A stretch of 64,000 nt of DNA from Ptiloglossa arizonensis (Eukaryota; Arthropoda; Insecta; Hymenoptera; Colletidae). Below the pieces are notes generated by a model. The model worked only from the letters and a program-made list of their open reading frames with translations, did no database searches and had not been told where the DNA came from. The position numbers and the translations under genes were made by a program. Below, piece after piece: positions 38,725 through 51,900 of the stretch. The stretch is taken from contig NW_027479034.1 in the NCBI RefSeq assembly GCF_051014685.1, forward strand, positions 62,001 to 126,000, in the 5' to 3' direction. Positions within the stretch are counted from its first letter, which is position 1; every line of letters starts with the position of its first letter.

Positions 38725-41700
38725 GAGATCCTCAAAATTTTCGCAGTTCTGATGCTCGAAACGAATAACTGGAACGGCCTAGGGGAAAACTACACATACC
38801 GTTGTAATCGGACGAGTTTCTACTTTCAGATGCAACAGAAATTTTGCGGATTGGTCAATCCGTTCGTGAGATATGGCAGTTTGGAGATAAGAAACGCTTG
38901 AGAAACTCAAAATTTTCGCAGTTCTGATGCTCGAAACGAATGACTAGAACGGCCTAGGGGAGAAGTACGCATACCGTAGTAATCGGGCGAGTTTCTACTT
39001 TCAAATGCAACAGAAATTTTGCGGATTGGTCAATCCGTTCGCGAGATATGGCCGTTTGGATGTAAGAAACGCTTTAGAAACTCAAAATTTTCGCAGTTCT
39101 GATGCTCGAAACGAATGACTAGAACGGCCTAGGGGAGAAGTACGCATACCGTTGTAATCGGGCGAGTTTCTACTTTCTGATGCATCAGAAATTTTGCGGA
39201 TTGGTCAATCCGTTCGCGAGATATGGCAGTTTGGAGACAAGAAACGCTTGAGATCCTCAAAATTTTCGCAGTTCTGATGCTCGAAACGAATGACTAGAAC
39301 GGCCTAGGGGAGAGGTACGCATACATTTGTAATCGGGCGAGTTTCTACTTTCAAATGCAACAGAAATTTTGCGGATTGGTCAATCCGTTCGCGAGATATG
39401 GCAGTTTGGAGGTAAGAAACGCTTGAGAAACTCAAAATTTTCGCAGTTCTGATGCTCGAAACGAATAACTGGAACGGCCTAGGGGAAAACTACACATACC
39501 GTTGTAATCGGACGAGTTTCTACTTTCAGATGCAACAGAAATTTTGCGGATTGGTCAATCCGTTCGTGAGATATGGCAGTTTGGAGATAAGAAACGCTTG
39601 AGAAACTCAAAATTTTCGCAGTTCTGATGCTCGAAACGAATGACTAGAACGGCCTAGGGGAGAAGTACGCATACCGTAGTAATCGGGCGAGTTTCTACTT
39701 TCAAATGCAACAGAAATTTTGCGGATTGGTCAATCCGTTCGCGAGATATGGCCGTTTGGATGTAAGAAACGCTTTAGAAACTCAAAATTTTCGCAGTTCT
39801 GATGCTCGAAACGAATGACTAGAACGGCCTAGGGGAGAAGTACGCATACCGTTGTAATCGGGCGAGTTTCTACTTTCTGATGCATCAGAAATTTTGCGGA
39901 TTGGTCAATCCGTTCGCGAGATATGGCCGTTTGGATGTAAGAAACGCTTTAGAAACTCAAAATTTTCGCAGTTCTGATGCTCGAAACGAATAAGTAGAAC
40001 GGCCTAGGGGAAAACTACACATACCGTTGTATTCGGGCGAGTTTCTACTTTCAGATGCAATAGAAATTTTGCGGATTGGTCAATCCGTTCGCGAGATATG
40101 GCAGTTTGGAGGTAAGAAACGCTTGAGAAACTCAAAATTTTTGCAGCTCTGATGCTCGAAACGAATAACTGGAACGGCCTAGGGGAAAACTACACATACC
40201 GTTGTAATCGGGCGAGTTTCTACTTTCAGATGCAACAGAAATTTTGCGGATTGGTCAATCCGTTCGCGAGATATGGCCGTTTGGATGTAAGAAACGCTTT
40301 AGAAACTCAAAATTTTCGCAGTTCTGATGCTCGAAACGAATAAGTAGAACGGCCTAGGGGAAAACTACACATACCGTTGTAATCGGGCGAGTTTCTACTT
40401 TCAGATGCATCAGAAATTTTGCGGATTGGTCAATCCGTTCGCGAGATATGGCCGTTTGGATGTAAGAAACGCTTTTGAAACTCAAAATTTTCGCCGTTCT
40501 GATGCTCGAAACGAATAAGTAGAACGGCCTAGGGGAAAACTACACATACAGTTGTAATCGGGCGAGTTTCTACTTTCAAATGCAACAGAAATTTTGCGGA
40601 TTGGTCAATCCGTTCGCGAGATATGGCAGTTTGGAGGTAAGAAACGCTTGAGAAACTCAAAATTTTCGCAGTTCTGATGCTCGAAACGAATAACTGGAAC
40701 GGCCTAGGGGAAAACTACACATACCGTTGTAATCGGACGAGTTTCTACTTTCAGATGCAACAGAAATTTTGCGGATTGGTCAATCCGTTCGTGAGATATG
40801 GCAGTTTGGAGATAAGAAACGCTTGAGAAACTCAAAATTTTAGCAGTTCTGATGCTCGAAACGAATGACTAGAACGGCCTAGGGGAGAAGTACGCATACC
40901 GTTGTAATTGGGCGAGTTTCTACTTTCAGATGCATCAGAAATTTTGCGGATTGGTCAATCCGTTCGCGAGATATGGCCGTTTGGATGTAAGAAACGCTTT
41001 AGAAACTCAAAATTTTTGCAGTTCTGATGCTCGAAACGAATAAGTAGAACGGCCTAGGGGAAAACTACACATACCGTTGTAATCGGGCGAGTTTCTACTT
41101 TCAGATGCAATAGAAATTTTGCGGATTGGTCAATCCGTTCGCGAGATATGGCAGTTTGGAGGTAAGAAACACTTGAGAAACTCAAAATTTTCGCAGCTCT
41201 GATGCTCGAAACGAATAACTGGAACGGCCTAGGGGAAAACTACACATACCGTTGTAATCGGGCGAGTTTCAACTTTCAGATGCAACAGAAATTTTGCGGA
41301 TTGGTCAATCCGTTCGCGAGATATGGCCGTTTGGATGTAAGAAACGCTTTAGAAACTCAAAATTTTCGCAGTTCTGATGCTCGAAACGAATGACTAGAAC
41401 GGCCTAGGGGAGAAGTACGCATACCGTTGTAATCGGGCGAGTTTCTACTTTCTGATGCATCAGAAATTTTGCGGATTGGTCAATCCGTTCGCGAGATATG
41501 GCAGTTTGGAGACAAGAAACGCTTGAGATCCTCAAAATTTTCGCAGTTCTGATGCTCGAAACGAATGACTAGAACGGCCTAGGGGAGAGGTACGCATACA
41601 TTTGTAATCGGGCGAGTTTCTACTTTCAAATGCAACAGAAATTTTGCGGATTGGTCAATCCGTTCGCGAGATATGGCAGTTTGGAGGTAAGAAACGCTTG

Positions 41701-43122
41701 AGAAACTCAAAATTTTCGCAGTTCTGATGCTCGAAACGAATAACTGGAACGGCCTAGGGGAAAACTACACATACCGTTGTAATCGGACGAGTTTCTACTT
41801 TCAGATGCAACAGAAATTTTGCGGATTGGTCAATCCGTTCGTGAGATATGGCAGTTTGGAGATAAGAAACGCTTGAGAAACTCAAAATTTTCGCAGTTCT
41901 GATGCTCGAAACGAATGACTAGAACGGCCTAGGGGAGAAGTACGCATACCGTAGTAATCGGGCGAGTTTCTACTTTCAAATGCAACAGAAATTTTGCGGA
42001 TTGGTCAATCCGTTCGCGAGATATGGCCGTTTGGATGTAAGAAACGCTTTAGAAACTCAAAATTTTCGCAGTTCTGATGCTCGAAACGAATGACTAGAAC
42101 GGCCTAGGGGAGAAGTACGCATACCGTTGTAATCGGGCGAGTTTCTACTTTCTGATGCATCAGAAATTTTGCGGATTGGTCAATCCGTTCGCGAGATATG
42201 GCAGTTTGGAGACAAGAAACGCTTGAGATCCTCAAAATTTTCGCAGTTCTGATGCTCGAAACGAATGACTAGAACGGCCTAGGGGAGAGGTACGCATACA
42301 TTTGTAATCGGGCGAGTTTCTACTTTCAAATGCAACAGAAATTTTGCGGATTGGTCAATCCGTTCGCGAGATATGGCAGTTTGGAGGTAAGAAACGCTTG
42401 AGAAACTCAAAATTTTCGCAGTTCTGATGCTCGAAACGAATAACTGGAACGGCCTAGGGGAAAACTACACATACCGTTGTAATCGGACGAGTTTCTACTT
42501 TCAGATGCAACAGAAATTTTGCGGATTGGTCAATCCGTTCGTGAGATATGGCAGTTTGGAGATAAGAAACGCTTGAGAAACTCAAAATTTTCGCAGTTCT
42601 GATGCTCGAAACGAATGACTAGAACGGCCTAGGGGAGAAGTACGCATACCGTAGTAATCGGGCGAGTTTCTACTTTCAAATGCAACAGAAATTTTGCGGA
42701 TTGGTCAATCCGTTCGCGAGATATGGCCGTTTGGATGTAAGAAACGCTTTAGAAACTCAAAATTTTCGCAGTTCTGATGCTCGAAACGAATGACTAGAAC
42801 GGCCTAGGGGAGAAGTACGCATACCGTTGTAATCGGGCGAGTTTCTACTTTCTGATGCATCAGAAATTTTGCGGATTGGTCAATCCGTTCGCGAGATATG
42901 GCCGTTTGGATGTAAGAAACGCTTTAGAAACTCAAAATTTTCGCAGTTCTGATGCTCGAAACGAATAAGTAGAACGGCCTAGGGGAAAACTACACATACC
43001 GTTGTATTCGGGCGAGTTTCTACTTTCAGATGCAATAGAAATTTTGCGGATTGGTCAATCCGTTCGCGAGATATGGCAGTTTGGAGGTAAGAAACGCTTG
43101 AGAAACTCAAAATTTTTGCAGC
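38725..43122 (+). repeat. Rearranged block of 4-mers inside a 17-mer duplication
   Basis: The marker TACTTTCTGATG occurs at 39171, 39871, 41446, 42146 and 42846, so 4-mer (700-bp) steps alternate with one 9-mer step. About 38725-41370 recurs at 41700-44345 with an offset of 2975 bp (17 monomers). A junction near 41370 joins a 2624-type class A monomer (GTTTCAACTTTCAG) directly to the 4-mer type, where other copies go on to CAGTCCTGATG. The block separates HOR copies 1-2 from copies 3-4. Confidence 0.85.
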
Positions 43123-45007
43123 TCTGATGCTCGAAACGAATAACTGGAACGGCCTAGGGGAAAACTACACATACCGTTGTAATCGGGCGAGTTTCTACTT
43201 TCAGATGCAACAGAAATTTTGCGGATTGGTCAATCCGTTCGCGAGATATGGCCGTTTGGATGTAAGAAACGCTTTAGAAACTCAAAATTTTCGCAGTTCT
43301 GATGCTCGAAACGAATAAGTAGAACGGCCTAGGGGAAAACTACACATACCGTTGTAATCGGGCGAGTTTCTACTTTCAGATGCATCAGAAATTTTGCGGA
43401 TTGGTCAATCCGTTCGCGAGATATGGCCGTTTGGATGTAAGAAACGCTTTTGAAACTCAAAATTTTCGCCGTTCTGATGCTCGAAACGAATAAGTAGAAC
43501 GGCCTAGGGGAAAACTACACATACAGTTGTAATCGGGCGAGTTTCTACTTTCAAATGCAACAGAAATTTTGCGGATTGGTCAATCCGTTCGCGAGATATG
43601 GCAGTTTGGAGGTAAGAAACGCTTGAGAAACTCAAAATTTTCGCAGTTCTGATGCTCGAAACGAATAACTGGAACGGCCTAGGGGAAAACTACACATACC
43701 GTTGTAATCGGACGAGTTTCTACTTTCAGATGCAACAGAAATTTTGCGGATTGGTCAATCCGTTCGTGAGATATGGCAGTTTGGAGATAAGAAACGCTTG
43801 AGAAACTCAAAATTTTAGCAGTTCTGATGCTCGAAACGAATGACTAGAACGGCCTAGGGGAGAAGTACGCATACCGTTGTAATTGGGCGAGTTTCTACTT
43901 TCAGATGCATCAGAAATTTTGCGGATTGGTCAATCCGTTCGCGAGATATGGCCGTTTGGATGTAAGAAACGCTTTAGAAACTCAAAATTTTTGCAGTTCT
44001 GATGCTCGAAACGAATAAGTAGAACGGCCTAGGGGAAAACTACACATACCGTTGTAATCGGGCGAGTTTCTACTTTCAGATGCAATAGAAATTTTGCGGA
44101 TTGGTCAATCCGTTCGCGAGATATGGCAGTTTGGAGGTAAGAAACACTTGAGAAACTCAAAATTTTCGCAGCTCTGATGCTCGAAACGAATAACTGGAAC
44201 GGCCTAGGGGAAAACTACACATACCGTTGTAATCGGGCGAGTTTCAACTTTCAGATGCAACAGAAATTTTGCGGATTGGTCAATCCGTTCGCGAGATATG
44301 GCCGTTTGGATGTAAGAAACGCTTTAGAAACTCAAAATTTTCGCAGTCCTGATGCTCGAAACGAATAAGTAGAACGGCCTAGGGGAAAACTACACATACC
44401 GTTGTAATCGGGCGAGTTTCTACTTTCAGATGCAATAGAAATTTTGCGGATTGGTCAATCCGTTCGCGAGATGTGGTAGTTTGGATGTAAGAAACGCTTG
44501 AGAAACTCAAAATTTTCGCAATTATGATGCTCGAAACGAGTAACTAGAACGGCCTAGGGGAAAACTACACATACCGTTGTAATCGGGCGAGTTTCTACTT
44601 TCAGATGCAACAGAAATTTTGCGGATTGGTCAATCCGTTCGCGAGATATGGCCGTTTGGATGTAAGAAACGCTTTAGAAACTCAAAATTTTCGCAGTTCT
44701 GATGCTCGAAACGAATAAGTAGAACGGCCTAGGGGAAAACTACACATACCGTTGTAATCGGGCGAGTTTCTACTTTCAGATGCAATAGAAATTTTGCGGA
44801 TTGGTCAATCCGTTCGCGAGATGTGGTAGTTTGGATGTAAGAAACGCTTGAGAAACTCAAAATTTTCGCAATTATGATGCTCGAAACGAGTAACTAGAAC
44901 GGCCTAGGGGAAAAGTACGGATACCGTTGTAATCGGGCGAGTTTCTACTTTCAGATGCAACAAAAATTTTGCGGATTGATCAATCCGTTCGCGAGATATG
45001 GCAGTTT

Positions 45008-45009
45008 TT
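45008..45009 (+). other. GGA-to-TT change, HOR copy 3
   Basis: Same compound 1-bp-shortening change, 6824 bp after copy 2 (39 monomers less 1 bp). Confidence 0.95.
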
Positions 45010-47631
45010 GATAAGAAACGCTTGAGAACCTCAAAATTTTCGCAGTTCTGATGCTCGAAACGAATGACTAGAACGGCCTAGGGGAGAAGTACGCCTACAG
45101 TTGTAATCGGGCGAGTTTCTACTTTCAGATGCAATAGAAATTTTGCGGATTGGTCAATCCGTTCGCGAGATATGGCAGTTTGGAGGTAAGAAACGCTTGA
45201 GAAACTCAAAATTTTCGCAGTTCTGATGCTCGAAACGAATAAGTAGAACGGCCTAGGGGAAAACTACACATACCGTTGTAATCGGGCGAGTTTCTACTTT
45301 CAGATGCAATAGAAATTTTGCGGATTGGTCAATCCGTTCGGGAGATGTTGCAGTTTGGATGTAAGAAACGCTTGAGAAACTCAAAATTTTCGCAGTTATG
45401 ATGCTCGAAACGAGTGACTAGAACGGCCTAGGGGAAAAGTACGGATACCGTTGTAATCGGGCGAGTTTCTACTTTCAGACGCAACAAAAATTTTGCGGAT
45501 TGATTAATCCGTTCGCGAGATATGGCAGTTTGGAGACAAGAAACGCTTGAGATCCTCAAAATTTTCGCAGTTCTGATGCTCGAAACGAATAACTGGAACG
45601 GCCTAGGGGAAAACTACACATACCGTTGTAATCGGACGAGTTTCTACTTTCAGATGCAACAGAAATTTTGCGGATTGGTCAATCCGTTCGTGAGATATGG
45701 CAGTTTGGAGATAAGAAACGCTTGAGAAACTCAAAATTTTTGCAGCTCTGATGCTCGAAACGAATAACTGGAACGGCCTAGGGGAAAACTACACATACCG
45801 TTGTAATCGGGCGAGTTTCTACTTTCAGATGCAACAGAAATTTTGCGGATTGGTCAATCCGTTCGCGAGATATGGCCGTTTGGATGTAAGAAACGCTTTA
45901 GAAACTCAAAATTTTCGCAGTTCTGATGCTCGAAACGAATAAGTAGAACGGCCTAGGGGAAAACTACACATACCGTTGTAATCGGGCGAGTTTCTACTTT
46001 CAGATGCATCAGAAATTTTGCGGATTGGTCAATCCGTTCGCGAGATATGGCCGTTTGGATGTAAGAAACGCTTTTGAAACTCAAAATTTTCGCCGTTCTG
46101 ATGCTCGAAACGAATAAGTAGAACGGCCTAGGGGAAAACTACACATACAGTTGTAATCGGGCGAGTTTCTACTTTCAAATGCAACAGAAATTTTGCGGAT
46201 TGGTCAATCCGTTCGCGAGATATGGCAGTTTGGAGGTAAGAAACGCTTGAGAAACTCAAAATTTTCGCAGTTCTGATGCTCGAAACGAATAACTGGAACG
46301 GCCTAGGGGAAAACTACACATACCGTTGTAATCGGACGAGTTTCTACTTTCAGATGCAACAGAAATTTTGCGGATTGGTCAATCCGTTCGTGAGATATGG
46401 CAGTTTGGAGATAAGAAACGCTTGAGAAACTCAAAATTTTAGCAGTTCTGATGCTCGAAACGAATGACTAGAACGGCCTAGGGGAGAAGTACGCATACCG
46501 TTGTAATTGGGCGAGTTTCTACTTTCAGATGCATCAGAAATTTTGCGGATTGGTCAATCCGTTCGCGAGATATGGCCGTTTGGATGTAAGAAACGCTTTA
46601 GAAACTCAAAATTTTCGCAGTTCTGATGCTCGAAACGAATAAGTAGAACGGCCTAGGGGAAAACTACACATACCGTTGTAATCGGGCGAGTTTCTACTTT
46701 CAGATGCATTAGAAATTTTGCGGATTGGTCAATCCGTTCGCGAGATATGGCAGTTTGGAGGTAAGAAACGCTTGAGAAACTCAAAATTTTCGCAGCTCTG
46801 ATGCTCGAAACGAATAACTGGAACGGCCTAGGGGAAAACTACACATACCGTTGTAATCGGGCGAGTTTCAACTTTCAGATGCAACAGAAATTTTGCGGAT
46901 TGGTCAATCCGTTCGCGAGATATGGCCGTTTGGATGTAAGAAACGCTTTAGAAACTCAAAATTTTCGCAGTCCTGATGCTCGAAACGAATAAGTAGAACG
47001 GCCTAGGGGAAAACTACACATACCGTTGTAATCGGGCGAGTTTCTACTTTCAGATGCAATAGAAATTTTGCGGATTGGTCAATCCGTTCGCGAGATGTGG
47101 TAGTTTGGATGTAAGAAACGCTTGAGAAACTCAAAATTTTCGCAATTATGATGCTCGAAACGAGTAACTAGAACGGCCTAGGGGAAAACTACACATACCG
47201 TTGTAATCGGGCGAGTTTCTACTTTCAGATGCAACAGAAATTTTGCGGATTGGTCAATCCGTTCGCGAGATATGGCCGTTTGGATGTAAGAAACGCTTTA
47301 GAAACTCAAAATTTTCGCAGTTCTGATGCTCGAAACGAATAAGTAGAACGGCCTAGGGGAAAACTACACATACCGTTGTAATCGGGCGAGTTTCTACTTT
47401 CAGATGCAATAGAAATTTTGCGGATTGGTCAATCCGTTCGCGAGATGTGGTAGTTTGGATGTAAGAAACGCTTGAGAAACTCAAAATTTTCGCAATTATG
47501 ATGCTCGAAACGAGTAACTAGAACGGCCTAGGGGAAAAGTACGGATACCGTTGTAATCGGGCGAGTTTCTACTTTCAGATGCAACAAAAATTTTGCGGAT
47601 TGATCAATCCGTTCGCGAGATATGGCAGTTT

Positions 47632-47633
47632 TT
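47632..47633 (+). other. GGA-to-TT change, HOR copy 4
   Basis: Same compound change, 2624 bp after copy 3. It is the last length change in the window. Confidence 0.95.
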
Positions 47634-48150
47634 GATAAGAAACGCTTGAGAACCTCAAAATTTTCGCAGTTCTGATGCTCGAAACGAATGACTAGAACGG
47701 CCTAGGGGAGAAGTACGCCTACAGTTGTAATCGGGCGAGTTTCTACTTTCAGATGCAATAGAAATTTTGCGGATTGGTCAATCCGTTCGCGAGATATGGC
47801 AGTTTGGAGGTAAGAAACGCTTGAGAAACTCAAAATTTTCGCAGTTCTGATGCTCGAAACGAATAAGTAGAACGGCCTAGGGGAAAACTACACATACCGT
47901 TGTAATCGGGCGAGTTTCTACTTTCAGATGCAATAGAAATTTTGCGGATTGGTCAATCCGTTCGGGAGATGTTGCAGTTTGGATGTAAGAAACGCTTGAG
48001 AAACTCAAAATTTTCGCAGTTATGATGCTCGAAACGAGTGACTAGAACGGCCTAGGGGAAAAGTACGGATACCGTTGTAATCGGGCGAGTTTCTACTTTC
48101 AGACGCAACAAAAATTTTGCGGATTGATTAATCCGTTCGCGAGATATGGC

Positions 48151-48974
48151 AGTTTGGAGACAAGAAACGCTTGAGATCCTCAAAATTTTCGCAGTTCTGA
48201 TGCTCGAAACGAATGACTAGAACGGCCTAGGGGAGAGGTACGCATGCAGTTGTAATCGGGCGAGTTTCTACTTTCAAATGCAACAGAAATTTTGCGGATT
48301 GGTCAATCCGTTCGCGAGATATGGCAGTTTGGAGGTAAGAAACGCTTGAGAAACTCAAAATTTTCGCAGTTCTGATGCTCGAAACGAATAACTGGAACGG
48401 CCTAGGGGAAAACTACACATACCGTTGTAATCGGACGAGTTTCTACTTTCAGATGCAACAGAAAATTTGCGGATTGGTCAATCCGTTCGTGAGATATGGC
48501 AGTTTGGAGATAAGAAACGCTTGAGAAACTCAAAATTTTCGCAGTTCTGATGCTCGAAACGAATGACTAGAACGGCCTAGGGGAGAAGTACGCATACCGT
48601 AGTAATCGGGCGAGTTTCTACTTTCAGATGCAACAGAAATTTTGCGGATTGGTCAATCCGTTCGCGAGATATGGCCGTTTGGATGAAAGAAACGCTTTAG
48701 AAACTCAAAATTTTCGCAGTTCTGATGCTCGAAACGAATAAGTAGAACGGCCTAGGGGAAAACTACACATACCGTTGTAATCGGGCGAGTTTCTACTTTC
48801 AGATGCAATGGAAATTTTGCGGATTGGTCAAGCCGTTCGCGAGATATGGCAGTTTGGAGGTAAGAAACGCTTGAGAAACTGAAAATTTTCGCAGCTCTGA
48901 TGCTCGAAACGAATAACTGGAACGGCCTAGGGGAAAACTACACATACCGTTGTAATCGGGCGAGTTTCTACTTT
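48151..48974 (+). repeat. Mixed monomers between HOR domains
   Basis: About five class D, A and B monomers in irregular order, with private bases such as GAAAATTTGCGG near 48473 and GTCAAGCCG near 48828. No HOR partner was found nearby and no other feature is present. Confidence 0.7.
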
Positions 48975-51900
48975 CAGATGCAACAGAAATTTTGCGGATT
49001 GGTCAATCCGTTCGCGAGATATGGCCGTTTGGATGTAAGAAACGCTTTAGAAACTCAAAATTTTCGCAGTTCTGATGCTCGAAACGAATAAGTAGAACGG
49101 CCTAGGGGAAAACTACACATACCGTTGTAATCGGGCGAGTTTCTACTTTCAGATGCAATAGAAATTTTGCGGATTGGTCAATCCGTTCGCGAGATGTGGT
49201 AGTTTGGATGTAAGAAACGCTTGAGAAACTCAAAATTTTCGAAATTATGATGCTCGAAACGAGTAACTAGAACGGCCTAGGGGAAAAGTACGGATACCGT
49301 TGTAATCGGGCGAGTTTCTACTTTCAGATGCAACAAAAATTTTGCGGATTGATCAATCCGTTCGCGAGATATGGCAGTTTGGAGATAAGAAACGCTTGAG
49401 AACCTCAAAATTTTCGCAGTTCTGATGCTCGAAACGAATGACTAGAACGGCCTAGGGGAGAAGTACGCCTACAGTTGTAATCGGGCGAGTTTCTACTTTC
49501 AGATGCAAGAGAAATTTTGCGGATTGGTCAATCCGTTCGCGAGATATGGCAGTTTGGAAGTAAGAAACGCTTGAGAAACTCAAAATTTTCGCCGTTCTGA
49601 TGCTCGAAACGAATAAGTAGAACGGCCTAGGGGAAAACTACACATACCGTTGTAATCGGGCGAGTATCTACTTTCAGATGCAATAGAAATTTTGCGGATT
49701 GGTCAATCCGTTCGCGAGATGTGGCAGTTTGGATGTAAGAAACGCTTGAGAAACTCAAAATTTTCGCAGTTATGATGCTCGAAACGAGTAACTAGAACGG
49801 CCTAGGGGAAAAGTACGGATACCGTTGTAATCGGGCGAGTTTCTACTTTCAGATGCAACAAAAATTTTGCGGATTGATCAATCCGTTCGCGAGATATGGA
49901 AGTTTGGAGACAAGAAACGCTTGAGATCCTCAAAATTTTCGCAGTTCTGATGCTCGAAACGAATAAGTAGAACGGCCTAGGGGAAAACTACACATACCGT
50001 TGTAATCGGGCGAGTATCTACTTTCAGATGCATCAGAAATTTTGCGGATTGGTCAATCCGTTCGCGAGATATGGCCGTTTGGATGTAAGAAACGCTTTAG
50101 AAACTCAAAATTTTCGCCGCTCTGATGCTCGAAACGAATAAGTAGAACGGCCTAGGGGAAAACTACACATACCGTTGTAATCGGGCGAGTTTCTACTTTC
50201 AGATGCAATAGAAATTTTGCGGATTGGTCAATCCGTTCGCGAGATGTAGCAGTTTGGATGTAAGAAACGCTTGAGAAACTCAAAATTTTCGCAGTTATGA
50301 TGCTCGAAACGAGTAACTAGGACGGCCTAGGGGAAAAGTACGGATACCGTTGTAATCAGGCGAGTTTCTACTTTCAGATGCAACAAAAATGTTGCGGATT
50401 GATCAATCCGTTCGCGAGATATGGCAGTTTGGAGACAAGAAACGCTTGAGATCCTCAAAATTTTCGCAGTTCTGATGCTCGAAACGAATGACTAGAACGG
50501 CCTAGGGGAGAGGTACGCATACAGTTGTAATCGGGCGAGTTTCTACTTTCAAATGCAACAGAAATTTTGCGGATTGGTCAATCCGTTCGCGAGATATGGC
50601 AGTTTGGAGGTAAGAAACGCTTGAGAAACTCAAAATTTTCGCAGTTCTGATGCTCGAAACGAATAACTGGAACGGCCTAGGGGAAAACTACACATACCGT
50701 TGTAATCGGACGAGTTTCTACTTTCAGATGCAACAGAAATTTTGCGGATTGGTCAATCCGTTCGTGAGATATGGCAGTTTGGAGATAAGAAACGCTTGAG
50801 AAACTCAAAATTTTCGCAGTTCTGATGCTCGAAACGAATGACTAGAACGGCCTAGGGGAGAAGTACGCATACCGTAGTAATCGGGCGAGTTTCTACTTTC
50901 AAATGCAACAGAAATTTTGCGGATTGGTCAATCCGTTCGCGAGATATGGCCGTTTGGATGTAAGAAACGCTTTAGAAACTCAAAATTTTCGCAGTTCTGA
51001 TGCTCGAAACGAATAAGTAGAACGGCCTAGGGGAAAACTACACATACCGTTGTAATCGGGCGAGTTTCTACTTTCAGATGCAATAGAAATTTTGCGGATT
51101 GGTCAATCCGTTCGCGAGATGTGGTAGTTTGGATGTAAGAAACGCTTGAGAAACTCAAAATTTTCGAAATTATGATGCTCGAAACGAGTAACTAGAACGG
51201 CCTAGGGGAAAAGTACGGATACCGTTGTAATCGGGCGAGTTTCTACTTTCAGATGCAACAAAAATTTTGCGGATTGATCAATCCGTTCGCGAGATATGGC
51301 AGTTTGGAGATAAGAAACGCTTGAGAACCTCAAAATTTTCGCAGTTCTGATGCTCGAAACGAATGACTAGAACGGCCTAGGGGAGAAGTACGCCTACAGT
51401 TGTAATCGGGCGAGTTTCTACTTTCAGATGCAAGAGAAATTTTGCGGATTGGTCAATCCGTTCGCGAGATATGGCAGTTTGGAAGTAAGAAACGCTTGAG
51501 AAACTCAAAATTTTCGCCGTTCTGATGCTCGAAACGAATAAGTAGAACGGCCTAGGGGAAAACTACACATACCGTTGTAATCGGGCGAGTATCTACTTTC
51601 AGATGCAATAGAAATTTTGCGGATTGGTCAATCCGTTCGCGAGATGTGGCAGTTTGGATGTAAGAAACGCTTGAGAAACTCAAAATTTTCGCAGTTATGA
51701 TGCTCGAAACGAGTAACTAGAACGGCCTAGGGGAAAAGTACGGATACCGTTGTAATCGGGCGAGTTTCTACTTTCAGATGCAACAAAAATTTTGCGGATT
51801 GATCAATCCGTTCGCGAGATATGGCAGTTTGGAGACAAGAAACGCTTGAGATCCTCAAAATTTTCGCAGTTCTGATGCTCGAAACGAATAAGTAGAACGG

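Larger units (their letters stand above)
33675..38910 (+). repeat. Second 15-monomer HOR (2624 bp), copies 1 and 2
   Basis: Copies at about 33675-36298 and 36299-38910 share AAAATTTTAGCAG (34361, 36985), GTTTCAACTTTCAG, CAGTCCTGATG, TTCGGGAGATGTTGC, CAGACGCAAC, GATTGATTAATCC and the TT-for-GGA deletion (35560, 38184). Class order, read from 33691, is A B B A D B A B C B C D B C A, which differs from the 15-mer at 26-31 kb. Copy 1 has private changes (TTTTTGCAGTTC near 34541, ATGGAAATT near 34637, AAACACTTG near 34697, AAGAATCGC near 35395). Copy 2 has the usual bases there. Confidence 0.92.
43123..48150 (+). repeat. 2624-bp HOR, copies 3 and 4
   Basis: Copies at about 43123-45746 and 45747-48150 repeat the unit of 33.7-38.9 kb at an offset of 9448 bp (54 monomers less 2). 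Copy 3 has the private TTTTTGCAGTTC and AAACACTTG of copy 1; copy 4 has the usual bases of copy 2. The pair was therefore copied as a unit. Copy 4 alone has GATGCATTAG near 46706. The match stops about 48200, where class A is replaced by class D (GAGAGGTACGCATGCAG). Confidence 0.9.
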
